The translations under genes and the position numbers were made by a program. The notes under the pieces were generated by a model that did no database searches, was not told the origin of the DNA, and was given only the letters and a program-made list of their open reading frames with translations. DNA of 11,688 bases. Origin: Lachnospiraceae bacterium. Lineage in GTDB: Bacteria > Bacillota_A > Clostridia > Lachnospirales > Lachnospiraceae. This document shows, piece after piece, positions 1 to 6,984 of this stretch; position 1 is the stretch's first letter, and every line of letters starts with the position of its first letter. The stretch spans positions 1 through 11,688 of the forward strand of contig JAGACI010000073.1 in assembly GCA_017614185.1 (NCBI GenBank), read 5' to 3'.

Positions 1-110
1 GCAAAATCTCCGAGTCCGGAACCTAATACGATTCCTACACGGGGCTTAAAATCTGTTATCTTTCTAAGCTGCTCGTAACAGCTTCTTACCTTATCATGTA
101 CTTCGCTCAT
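1..110 (-). CDS. punA: Purine nucleoside phosphorylase, N-terminal fragment (cut by window edge)
   Basis: Only the first 36 codons plus two bases are present; the gene continues beyond position 1. The translation begins MSEVHDKVRSCYEQL and reaches the segment PRVGIVLGSGLGDFA. That Gly-Ser-Gly-Leu-Gly loop is the phosphate-binding signature near the N terminus of trimeric (inosine/guanosine-type) purine nucleoside phosphorylases. These cytosolic enzymes split purine nucleosides with phosphate into a free base and ribose-1-phosphate for purine salvage. The ATG at 108-110 is well supported: an AAGGAGG ribosome binding site lies at 120-126, nine bases upstream. The gene is last in a minus-strand run after tyrS, separated by an 88-nt gap holding a hairpin, so it may be partly uncoupled from the operon. 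MTA phosphorylase shares this fold and cannot be excluded from 36 residues. The gene symbol follows the Bacillus homologue. Confidence 0.82.
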   Translation of the reverse strand, partial: MSEVHDKVRSCYEQLRKITDFKPRVGIVLGSGLGDF

Positions 111-132
111 AATAGAAAACCTCCTTAGTCAA

Positions 133-164
133 ATTAAGGAAAACCTGTTACAGTTTTCCTTAAT
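133..164 (-). terminator. 12-bp inverted repeat between tyrS and the phosphorylase gene; weak terminator or leader hairpin
   Basis: Bases 133-144 (ATTAAGGAAAAC) and 153-164 (GTTTTCCTTAAT) are perfect reverse complements around an 8-nt loop. Read on the minus strand, the hairpin lies about 35 nt after the tyrS stop. It is followed by TTGACTAAGGAGG rather than a clean run of T, and its 3' foot is only 6 nt from the ribosome binding site of the next gene. It could be a weak or partial terminator of tyrS, an mRNA-end or processing structure, or a hairpin tuning translation of the phosphorylase gene. The structure is seen directly; the role is inferred. Confidence 0.5.
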
Positions 165-198
165 CATTTTACTTATTAGATTATACATCAGAAGCGGT

Positions 199-1422
199 TT
201 ACATTACAACCTTCATGTAGTTCTTCTTACCTCTTCTGACAATCACTCCGTCACCTGCGAAAGTCTCAGGTCCATAAAGTGTCTTAGGATCTGTAACCTT
301 CTCATCATTAACGGTTACGCCGCCCTGCTCAACAGCTCTTCTTGCCTCTGAACGTGTAGGGCAAAGACCTGCGGCAACAACAACTCCGACAATGTCAATC
401 TTGCCGTCTCTGAAGTCCTCATCCTTAAGAGTTGTTGAAGGCATGTTCTCAAGGCTTCCTGCACCGCCAAAGAGTGCCTTGGATGCTTCTCTTGCCTTGT
501 TGGCTTCTTCCTCACCGTGAACAAGCTTTGTAAGCTCGAATGCAAGGATATCCTTTGCATCATTAAGCTGGCTGCCTTCCCATGCTTCCATCTTCTTAAT
601 CTCTTCGATAGGAAGGAATGTAAGCATCTTGATGCACTTGATAACATCGGCATCACCGACGTTTCTCCAGTACTGGTAGAAATCGAAAGGTGAAGTCTTG
701 TTGGGATCAAGCCATACAGCGTTACCTGCTGTCTTACCCATCTTGTTTCCGTTTGAATCGGTAAGAAGGGTAATGGTCATTGCATGTGCATCTTTACCAA
801 GCTTACGTCTGATGAGTTCTGTACCGCCAAGCATGTTGGACCACTGATCGTCTCCACCGAACTCAAGGTTACAATCGTACTTCTGGAATAAGGTGTAGAA
901 ATCGTATGACTGCATGATCATGTAGTTAAACTCAAGGAAAGTAAGGCCCTTCTCCATACGCTGCTTGTAGCACTCAGCTCTTAACATGTTGTTAACTGAG
1001 AAGCAAGCACCAACCTCACGTAACAATTCAATGTAATTGAGATTCATCAGCCAGTCGGCATTGTTAACCATCATTGCCTTGCCTTCGCCAAATTCGATAA
1101 ATTTCTCCATCTGGCGCTTAAAGCACTCTGCGTTATGGTTAATGTCCTCGATTGTAAGCATCTTTCTCATATCGGACTTACCTGAAGGATCACCAATCAT
1201 GGTGGTACCGCCGCCGATAAGAGCGATAGGCTTGTTGCCGGCTTCCTGAAGTCTCTTCATAAGAGTAAGTGCCATAAAGTGTCCTGCTGTAAGGCTGTCT
1301 GCCGTACAGTCAAAGCCAATGTAGAAAGTTGCCTTTCCTTCATTGACAAGTTTCTTAACTTCTTCCTCGTTGGTAACCTGGGCAATCAGTCCACGTTCCA
1401 CAAGTTCTTCGTAAATCTGCAT
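199..1422 (-). CDS. tyrS: Tyrosyl-tRNA synthetase (TyrRS), class I
   Basis: This 407-residue cytosolic enzyme charges tRNA-Tyr with tyrosine using ATP. The catalytic Rossmann domain is complete. It has FYIGFDCTADSLTAGHF (residues 33-49, with the HIGH-like AGHF), tyrosine-pocket residues in YMIMQSYD (Y167, Q171, D174), GGDDQW at 189-194, and the KMSKS-type loop as KMGKT (227-231). The C-terminal ~65 residues form an S4 RNA-binding domain (AGLCPTRSEARRAVEQGG region) that contacts the tRNA. Length is normal for bacterial TyrRS. The ATG at 1420-1422 has an AGGAGG at 1429-1434, six bases upstream. It follows the VWA gene by 30 nt, too short for a T-box leader, so it is probably read from the upstream operon unless a promoter lies inside the VWA gene. 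Nothing looks damaged. Confidence 0.97.
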   Translation of the reverse strand: MQIYEELVERGLIAQVTNEEEVKKLVNEGKATFYIGFDCTADSLTAGHFMALTLMKRLQEAGNKPIALIGGGTTMIGDPSGKSDMRKMLTIEDINHNAECFKRQMEKFIEFGEGKAMMVNNADWLMNLNYIELLREVGACFSVNNMLRAECYKQRMEKGLTFLEFNYMIMQSYDFYTLFQKYDCNLEFGGDDQWSNMLGGTELIRRKLGKDAHAMTITLLTDSNGNKMGKTAGNAVWLDPNKTSPFDFYQYWRNVGDADVIKCIKMLTFLPIEEIKKMEAWEGSQLNDAKDILAFELTKLVHGEEEANKAREASKALFGGAGSLENMPSTTLKDEDFRDGKIDIVGVVVAAGLCPTRSEARRAVEQGGVTVNDEKVTDPKTLYGPETFAGDGVIVRRGKKNYMKVVM

Positions 1423-1452
1423 TTTAAACCTCCTAAACGTGCCAGATGTAAG

Positions 1453-2658
1453 TTATCTAGACACCATCAATTTCATCATTGCTCTGTTAAGCCCATCCAC
1501 CGTAAGTTTAAACATAGGGATAAGCTCTTTCACTGCAGTCTCTGCTTCCCTCCAGGGAGCATGACCGGGCGCCATCTTGGGATTCAGCCAAACGACCTTT
1601 TTGTAGTGACTCTTTACAAGTTTAAGCCAGTCATAACCACAAAGTCCTCCGTTCGGCCCCCTATAGTTACCATCAACGGAATAGAGTTCCTCCGGAGCCA
1701 TCGCAGCATCCCCTACAATTATGACCTTGTAGTCGCTGTCAAGGTTCCTGAACATCCACTCCGTATCAATCCAGTCACCATTCTCACATTCAGGTGTCTT
1801 GTAAAGCTTACTGTAAATACAGTTGTGGAAAAAATATACCTTAACGTCCTTATAGTGATTGGACTTGTGTACCGATTGGAACAGATCGTTTAAAAGCTTA
1901 GTATACGGAATCATGGTTCCGCCTGAATCCATCAAAAGAAGAAGCTTTACGGCATTCTTCCTGGGCTTTTCCATAACGATCTGAAGGCAGCCGCCGTTAT
2001 TGCATGTCTTACTGACGGTGCCGTCTATATCAAGTTCTGTTTCAGGAATATCGAGTCTGTTTGAAAACTGGCGAAGCTTCCTAAGTGCCTGGGTAAACTG
2101 CCTGTTATCCATGACTCTGTCATCTCTGAAATCTCTGTATTTTCTAGCTCCGATAACTGCGAAAGCCGACTGATAACCTGTTGTTCCGCCTACTCTTACA
2201 CCGCCCAAGTTTCCTCCGGTATTACCGAACTGGGTTTTACCCATGGTGCCGATCCAGAAGGAACCGCCGTTATGCTCGGAATCCTGGTCACGAAGTCGCT
2301 CCTTAAACTTTTCCTCGATATCCTCTTTGGATAATGAGGTTTCTTCCATCTGATTGAGGTAATCCTTCTCCATCTCCCCGGCCATATCGTTCATCTGATC
2401 CGAACGGTCAAGCCAGCGAAGCATCTCGGAAGTAACTTCTCTCTCCATGGAAACGCCTTTAAAACAGGATTCAAAGGCCATATCAAATTTATCAAAGTCG
2501 GTTTCACTTTTTACAAGGCACATGCGCGCAAGATAATAAAAATCTGTAAGGCTTGAACCTGCCAGATTTTTATCAAGGGCTTCCTGCAAGGTAAGCCACT
2601 CGCTCAATGTAACCTTTAAACCCTTATCTTTAAGGGCTTCGAAAAAGTTAACAAACAT
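1453..2658 (-). CDS. CoxE-like VWA-domain protein, partner of the adjacent MoxR ATPase
   Basis: This 401-residue protein has no visible signal peptide or membrane segment, so it is likely cytosolic. The N-terminal half (about 1-135) is charged and helical. A glycine-rich stretch follows at 131-161. The C-terminal VWA-like fold starts near KLLLLMDSGGT (residues 238-248), with the metal site written DSGGT instead of the usual DxSxS. A later strand, VIIVGDAAMAPEEL (312-325), fits the second conserved acidic loop of CoxE-type proteins. Such VWA proteins are commonly encoded beside MoxR AAA+ ATPases and are thought to act with them as chaperones or metal-cofactor insertion factors; the client here is unknown. 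It starts 2 nt after the MoxR stop (TAG-TA-ATG), with a weak AGGTG inside the upstream gene, so translational coupling is likely. Family confidence is high; function is not assigned. Confidence 0.85.
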   Translation of the reverse strand: MFVNFFEALKDKGLKVTLSEWLTLQEALDKNLAGSSLTDFYYLARMCLVKSETDFDKFDMAFESCFKGVSMEREVTSEMLRWLDRSDQMNDMAGEMEKDYLNQMEETSLSKEDIEEKFKERLRDQDSEHNGGSFWIGTMGKTQFGNTGGNLGGVRVGGTTGYQSAFAVIGARKYRDFRDDRVMDNRQFTQALRKLRQFSNRLDIPETELDIDGTVSKTCNNGGCLQIVMEKPRKNAVKLLLLMDSGGTMIPYTKLLNDLFQSVHKSNHYKDVKVYFFHNCIYSKLYKTPECENGDWIDTEWMFRNLDSDYKVIIVGDAAMAPEELYSVDGNYRGPNGGLCGYDWLKLVKSHYKKVVWLNPKMAPGHAPWREAETAVKELIPMFKLTVDGLNRAMMKLMVSR

Positions 2659-2660
2659 TA

Positions 2661-3500
2661 CTACAGTTCACCTTTTTTGGCATTGACGAGTTCCAAATCC
2701 TCGTCCTTTTTAACAATAACTCCTACGAAAGGCAAAGCCTCTTTAATACGATCAGCGCTTATTCCGCCAATCTGAAGAGCGTTAACCCAGTCGATAAGCT
2801 CCGATGTGCTGGGTTTCTTTCTGATATCTCTAAACTCCCTTATTGAATAGAACACATCCATTGCATTCTTAAGAAGGTTTGCTTCAACATCGGGATAATG
2901 AACTCTTACAATCTCTTCCATCAGATCTCTGTCAGGGAAAGCGATGTAATGGAAAATACAACGACGAAGGAATGCATCGGGCAGTTCCTTCTCGGCGTTT
3001 GATGTGATAATAACGATGGGACGCTTCTTGGCCTTGATTGTTTCCTTGGTCTCGTGGATATAGAATTCCATCTGATCAAGCTCCCAGAGTAAGTCGTTAG
3101 GGAACTCAAGGTCTGCCTTGTCTATCTCATCGATAAGCAAAACCACCTGCTCATCTGAAGAAAAAGCCTCACCAAGCTTACCAAGCTTAATATATCTTGC
3201 GATATCGTTAACGCCCTCTTCACCAAACTGGCCGTCATAGAGACGCTGGATGGTATCGTACATATAAAGGCCATCCTGAGCCTTGGTTGTGGACTTGATG
3301 TTCCAGATGATTAACTTAAGTCCCAAAGACTTTGCAACAGCCTCGGCAAGCATTGTCTTACCGGTTCCGGGCTCACCCTTTATAAGAAGGGGCTTTTTTA
3401 ATGCAATTGCAACGTTTACGGCGCTAAGAAGCTCTTCGCTTGCAACGTATTCTCCTGTTCCGGCAAAGCCGTTTTCATTGATTTTACTGGTTTCGCTCAT
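2661..3500 (-). CDS. MoxR-family AAA+ ATPase
   Basis: This 279-residue cytosolic ATPase shows the full AAA+ core. Walker A is GEPGTGKT (42-49), Walker B is LLIDEIDKAD (121-130), sensor 1 is in ITSNAEKELPDAFLRR (Asn168), with arginine-finger candidates at the end of that motif (R179/R180). The opening FAGTGEYVASEELLSAVNVAI followed by PLLIKGEPGTGKT is typical of MoxR proteins that pair with CoxE-like VWA partners; the PA2707/PA2706 pair of Pseudomonas is the closest named example I can recall. Such ATPases form rings that remodel or activate client proteins. The ATG at 3498-3500 has AGAGGA a few bases upstream, in the 15-nt gap after plsY. It is directly followed by the VWA gene, supporting one functional pair. 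No client enzyme (dehydrogenase, nitric-oxide reductase or similar) is visible nearby. Confidence 0.9.
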   Translation of the reverse strand: MSETSKINENGFAGTGEYVASEELLSAVNVAIALKKPLLIKGEPGTGKTMLAEAVAKSLGLKLIIWNIKSTTKAQDGLYMYDTIQRLYDGQFGEEGVNDIARYIKLGKLGEAFSSDEQVVLLIDEIDKADLEFPNDLLWELDQMEFYIHETKETIKAKKRPIVIITSNAEKELPDAFLRRCIFHYIAFPDRDLMEEIVRVHYPDVEANLLKNAMDVFYSIREFRDIRKKPSTSELIDWVNALQIGGISADRIKEALPFVGVIVKKDEDLELVNAKKGEL

Positions 3501-3515
3501 TTTTTATCCTCTGGT

Positions 3516-4181
3516 TTATTTTGATTCGTTCTTTTTGATAATATATGTCTTTCTCTCGTTGCCGTGAATCAGCCTTCCGATGTTGGCTCTGTGCTGATAG
3601 TAAGCAAGGGCAACGATAATAAACGTAATTACATAGATTTCGATAAGGGTAGCCTGTGATGAAGTTCCAAGCATACCCATCTGTCCCATAACAACCATCT
3701 GAACCATAAGTCCAAGGTTCATAAGAAGGCTTCCAAGTGATACAAACTTGGTGATTGAAAAAGGAACAAGGAACATAAATGCTGCTACAGGAATAAACCA
3801 AGGGTTAATTGAAAGGCAAAGTCCTGCTGTGCAGGCAATACCTTTTCCGCCCTTAAATCCCATAAAGAAGGGGTAATCATGGCCTAGAATAGCGCCAAGA
3901 GCAGCATACATTACAAACAGATATCTAAGGTCAGGGAAAAGCTCCCCAAGCGTAAATCTTATAAGCAAAACCGCAAGAATGCACTTGCCGGCGTCCCCCG
4001 CAAATACAATAAGACCTGCCTTAGGGCCAAGAACTCTTAAGGTATTGGTAGTTCCCGCATTGCCGCTTCCGTGCTCTCTTATATCAATTCCTTGAGTCTT
4101 ACCGTAGAAATACGCAGTCTGAATCGTGCCAAAGACATAACCTACTATCATGCTGATAAGTCTGAGTCCGACAACAATCAT
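3516..4181 (-). CDS. plsY: Glycerol-3-phosphate acyltransferase PlsY (acyl-phosphate dependent)
   Basis: This 221-residue integral membrane protein transfers an acyl group from acyl-phosphate (made by PlsX) to glycerol-3-phosphate, giving lysophosphatidate, the first committed step of phospholipid synthesis. The three PlsY signatures are present: [16 protein letters not shown] (37-52), [17 protein letters not shown] (100-116), and [15 protein letters not shown] (197-211). Several hydrophobic segments surround them, near 1-20, 55-75, 85-100, 125-145 and 180-196. Length is usual. The ATG at 4179-4181 overlaps the der stop by 4 nt (ATGA) and is preceded by GAGGAGAGG inside der, which argues for translational coupling. 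An internal Met11 just before the first membrane helix is an alternative start, but the overlap and binding site favour the first. Der-plsY linkage is common in Firmicutes, where gpsA often follows. Here the MoxR gene follows instead. Confidence 0.95.
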   Translation of the reverse strand: MIVVGLRLISMIVGYVFGTIQTAYFYGKTQGIDIREHGSGNAGTTNTLRVLGPKAGLIVFAGDAGKCILAVLLIRFTLGELFPDLRYLFVMYAALGAILGHDYPFFMGFKGGKGIACTAGLCLSINPWFIPVAAFMFLVPFSITKFVSLGSLLMNLGLMVQMVVMGQMGMLGTSSQATLIEIYVITFIIVALAYYQHRANIGRLIHGNERKTYIIKKNESK

Positions 4182-5515
4182 TTTTCCTCTCCTCTTTCCC
4201 TTATAATGAATTTTAACGGCGTCCCCTTGAAGCCGAATGTTTCTCTTATCTGATTCTCTATATATCTTGTGTATGAGAAATGCATTAACTCCTTGTCGTT
4301 TACAAAAATGACAAACGTAGGAGGTTTGACTGCAACCTGGGTAATATAGTAAAGTCTTAATCTCTTACCCTTATCTGTGGGAGGCTGCTGCATTGCAACA
4401 GCTTCAGCCATGATCTCGTTAAGAACACCGGTTGCAACTCTCATTGCATGGTTCTCGCTCACAACGTCAATAGTCTCGAAGAGTTTTCCAAGTCTCTGTC
4501 CGGTCAAAGCAGAGATAAAGATAATCTCTGCATAAGGCATGTAAGACAAAGTCATTCTTACTTTCTTGGTAAACTCATTCATGGTTTTGTCGGATTTCTC
4601 CACTGCATCCCACTTGTTTACCGCAATAATAACTGCCTTTCCTCTCTCGTGAGCGATACCTGCGATCTTTGCATCCTGCTCGGTAACTCCTTCGGAGGCA
4701 TCTATTACAAGAACAACCACATCCGCTTTCTCAACCGCAGTTACGGTCCTTACAATCATGTAGTGCTCAAGTTCTTCTTTGATCTTGCTCTTTCTTCTAA
4801 GACCTGCCGTATCGACAAATACATACTGCTTCTTGTTATAGGTAATCTCAGTATCAACGGCATCTCTTGTTGTACCTGCGATATCGGATACAATAAGCCT
4901 GTTCTCGCCAAGAAGCTTGTTAATGATTGAAGATTTACCTACATTGGGCTTACCGACAATGGCAACTCTTATTCTGTCGTCCTCTTCATCATCGGATGAA
5001 TCCTCAGGGAAATACTTGATTACTTCATCAAGCATATCACCGATTCCAAGTCTGTTAACCGAAGAAATCGCGTGAGGTTCACCGATTCCAAGGTTATAGA
5101 ATTCATATACGTCGCACTCGTACTTCTTAAAGTCATCAACCTTATTTACAACAAGTACAACGGGTTTCTTGGAGCGGCGAAGCATATCTGCAACTTTGCT
5201 GTCAGAATCTGTAAGACCCTGCTTAACGTCGACCATGAACATGATTACGTCCGCGGTATCGATTGCAATCTGCGCCTGTTCTCTCATCTGAGAAACGATA
5301 ATATCCTTGGAATCAGGCTCAATTCCGCCCGTATCAATCAATGTAAACTTTGTATCAAGCCATTCAACATCGGCATATATTCTGTCCCTTGTGACGCCGG
5401 GATTGTCCTGCACAATGGAGATTCTCTCTCCCGCAAGGACATTGAACAATGTGCTCTTTCCAACATTAGGTCTTCCGACAACCGCCACAACGGGTCTGGT
5501 TTTCTTTTTGGCCAT
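4178..5515 (-). CDS. der: Ribosome-assembly GTPase Der (EngA), tandem G domains
   Basis: This 445-residue cytosolic GTPase acts in late maturation of the 50S subunit. It has two complete G domains in tandem, the hallmark of Der. In the first, the P-loop is GRPNVGKS (14-21), then DTGG (61-64) and NKVD (124-127). In the second, GKPNVGKS (188-195), DTAG (235-238) and NKWD (300-303). An acidic linker ([10 protein letters not shown], 171-180) joins them, and a KH-like C-terminal domain (about 355-440) binds rRNA. All nucleotide-binding motifs are intact. The ATG at 5513-5515 has AGAGG five bases upstream; that site overlaps the TAG stop of the radical-SAM gene, 8 nt away, so the two genes are tightly linked. 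The stop overlaps the plsY start. Confidence 0.97.
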   Translation of the reverse strand: MAKKKTRPVVAVVGRPNVGKSTLFNVLAGERISIVQDNPGVTRDRIYADVEWLDTKFTLIDTGGIEPDSKDIIVSQMREQAQIAIDTADVIMFMVDVKQGLTDSDSKVADMLRRSKKPVVLVVNKVDDFKKYECDVYEFYNLGIGEPHAISSVNRLGIGDMLDEVIKYFPEDSSDDEEDDRIRVAIVGKPNVGKSSIINKLLGENRLIVSDIAGTTRDAVDTEITYNKKQYVFVDTAGLRRKSKIKEELEHYMIVRTVTAVEKADVVVLVIDASEGVTEQDAKIAGIAHERGKAVIIAVNKWDAVEKSDKTMNEFTKKVRMTLSYMPYAEIIFISALTGQRLGKLFETIDVVSENHAMRVATGVLNEIMAEAVAMQQPPTDKGKRLRLYYITQVAVKPPTFVIFVNDKELMHFSYTRYIENQIRETFGFKGTPLKFIIRERGEEK

Positions 5516-5523
5516 TTTAACCT

Positions 5524-6858
5524 CTATTCTAAGCTTAAACCTGTAATTGACGAAACGAAGTCATATCCGCTTGATTTTACAATATCGGCTTTTACTTGTA
5601 AAGTTCTTTCAACCTCGGGAAGATGTATGTCGTCAAGGAAAACATCCTCTCCGGCACGAAGTACGTTCTGGGGTAAAAACATAACGTCTCCGAGATCTTT
5701 ACCCTTAAGCTGCGCCATTATATCCTGTGCAGTAAGAAGGCCGGAAACTGTAATCAGTTCACCAAAAAAGTCGTTCCTTATCGCATAGACATCTGCTTTA
5801 AGCTTAGGCTCTATCTTTTCAAGCTCTTTTGCCATCTTGACTATGTATGGATAAGCAAGGCGTCCGGTCACTATTGAAACGTGCCTATCCTCTGTAAGCT
5901 TGTTACCGGATTTGACAAGTTTATCTACAGCATCCGAAAACTCGGTCTGCTGAAGCCTTATCATTCCGACACCATTTTCAAGCTGAAGATATCCGTCGTA
6001 ACGCTCCTCTTCGGGAAGTTCTCTTCCTGCCAGGATATACCACTCATCGGAAGCATGAATAAAATGAATGCCGTGCTTATCGTAAATCTTCTTCTGCCAT
6101 CTTTCGATTATGTCTATGGTTTCCTCAGCATCTTCCTTGTTAAAAGGCTCCAGGGGATATAACCCTTCTCTGTGCCTTGAAAGTCCTACGGGAACAACCG
6201 AAACGCTCTCAAGCATGGGGATATACTTGGTCAAATCACTGATGCTTCTTTCAAGTTCATCCCTGTCGTTTACACCCTTGCAAAGCACTATCTGGCCGTT
6301 CATCTTAATTCCGCCCTCATAGAGCTTGTCGACCTTCTTAAGCGCCTCGCCCGCAAACCTGTTGTGAAGCATCATGCAGCGAAGTTCAGGGTTTGTGGTC
6401 TGGAATGAGATATTGATGGGCCCAAGTCTGTAATCAATTATCCTTTGGACATCATGATCGGACATGTTGGTAAGGGTAACGTAGTTGCCTTGTAAAAAGG
6501 AAAGTCTTGAATCGTCATCCTTAAAATACAAGGTCTCTCTCATGCCCTTTGGCATCTGATCTATAAAGCAGAAAATGCACTGGTTATGACAGGAACGATA
6601 ATTGTCCATAAGAGCATTTTCAAATTCGATTCCAAGGTCTTCATCGGGGTCTTTGTCAATCTCCAAAACCCACTGTTCGCCTGTTGGCTTTTCTACCAAT
6701 ACTTCGAGGTAGTCATCCTCTGTAAGGTACTGATAATCAAATATATCTTCTATTGGTTTATCATTGACGGCAAGTATCGCATCACCCTTCTCAATCTCCA
6801 TTTCTTCGGCGATTGAACCGGGTTTGACACGTGCCACAACATGTCTGTTATCCTTCAA
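5524..6858 (-). CDS. PDZ / radical-SAM / DUF512 protein of unknown reaction
   Basis: This 444-residue protein has three parts. An N-terminal PDZ-like domain (about 5-65) contains [24 protein letters not shown] radical-SAM core carries the CxxxCxxC cluster motif in CHNQCIFC (C90, C94, C97). A C-terminal DUF512 domain includes [18 protein letters not shown] (362-379) and [17 protein letters not shown] (395-411). The motif should bind a 4Fe-4S cluster and S-adenosylmethionine in the cytosol; I know of no established substrate. Genes of this family often sit beside der in Clostridia, as here. The start is TTG at 6856-6858: an AAGAGG at 6867-6872 is 8 nt upstream, an in-frame stop lies just above, and no in-frame ATG precedes the PDZ domain core. 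A GTG seven codons later is a weaker option. It is the first gene of the leftward operon, about 30 nt after a predicted transcription start. Confidence 0.9.
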   Translation of the reverse strand: MKDNRHVVARVKPGSIAEEMEIEKGDAILAVNDKPIEDIFDYQYLTEDDYLEVLVEKPTGEQWVLEIDKDPDEDLGIEFENALMDNYRSCHNQCIFCFIDQMPKGMRETLYFKDDDSRLSFLQGNYVTLTNMSDHDVQRIIDYRLGPINISFQTTNPELRCMMLHNRFAGEALKKVDKLYEGGIKMNGQIVLCKGVNDRDELERSISDLTKYIPMLESVSVVPVGLSRHREGLYPLEPFNKEDAEETIDIIERWQKKIYDKHGIHFIHASDEWYILAGRELPEEERYDGYLQLENGVGMIRLQQTEFSDAVDKLVKSGNKLTEDRHVSIVTGRLAYPYIVKMAKELEKIEPKLKADVYAIRNDFFGELITVSGLLTAQDIMAQLKGKDLGDVMFLPQNVLRAGEDVFLDDIHLPEVERTLQVKADIVKSSGYDFVSSITGLSLE

Positions 6859-6866
6859 AATTCTAA

Positions 6867-6872
6867 CCTCTT
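6867..6872 (-). promoter_or_regulatory. Ribosome binding site deciding a TTG start
   Basis: AAGAGG on the minus strand, 8 nt before the TTG at 6856-6858. The only nearby ATG downstream (in GACATGTTG) is out of frame with the PDZ/radical-SAM reading frame, and a TAA closes the frame just upstream. This supports TTG as the real initiation codon. Confidence 0.65.
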
Positions 6873-6894
6873 AAAGCTATGCACATACATAATT

Positions 6895-6923
6895 ATTCTA
6901 CCCCAAAACCCTTGACGTGTCAC
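6895..6923 (-). promoter_or_regulatory. Sigma-A-type promoter for the DUF512-der-plsY operon
   Basis: On the minus strand the -35 box is GTGACA (6918-6923, 5 of 6 to TTGACA) and the -10 box is TAGAAT (6895-6900, 5 of 6 to TATAAT), separated by exactly 17 nt. Transcription would start near 6888 and give a leader of about 30 nt before the TTG start. The match is strong by consensus alone. Confidence 0.7.
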
Positions 6924-6941
6924 TAATATAAATGGTAAAAC
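6912..6941 (+). promoter_or_regulatory. prs: Promoter for prs, extended -10 type, abutting the divergent promoter
   Basis: TTGACG (6912-6917, 5 of 6) is followed after 18 nt by TAAAAC (6936-6941, 4 of 6). The latter is preceded by TGG, giving a TGn extended -10. Transcription would start near 6948. The -35 touches the -35 of the leftward promoter (6918-6923), so RNA polymerase could hardly occupy both at once. Confidence 0.55.
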
Positions 6942-6984
6942 TTTAGTGTATACGGAATCATGTAATACATCTGAAAGGACGAAA

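Noticed and set aside
1279..1893. A 204-codon plus-strand reading frame antisense to tyrS and the VWA gene
   Set aside because: It runs across two real genes and the gap between them and has low-complexity translation with no domain. Coding on the other strand is certain.
1901..1915. 15-nt exact match GTATACGGAATCATG at 1901-1915 and again at 6948-6962
   Set aside because: One copy is coding sequence inside the VWA gene, the other is the prs leader. Flanks differ at once, there is no third copy, and a 15-mer match in a window of this size is only mildly unlikely by chance.
4178..4181. 4-nt overlap of der and plsY as a possible frameshift or sequencing error
   Set aside because: ATGA overlaps are common in operons, both proteins are full length with intact termini, and a good ribosome binding site precedes the plsY start.
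5072..5788. A 238-codon plus-strand reading frame antisense to der and the radical-SAM gene
   Set aside because: It lies opposite two clearly real genes with complete conserved motifs, has no recognisable domain and no evident ribosome binding site. It is a shadow of codon bias.
6946..6984. GTG at 6946 as the prs start, adding 13 residues
   Set aside because: There is no ribosome binding site before it and it sits at or above the predicted transcription start. The ATG at 6985 has a well-placed AAGGA.
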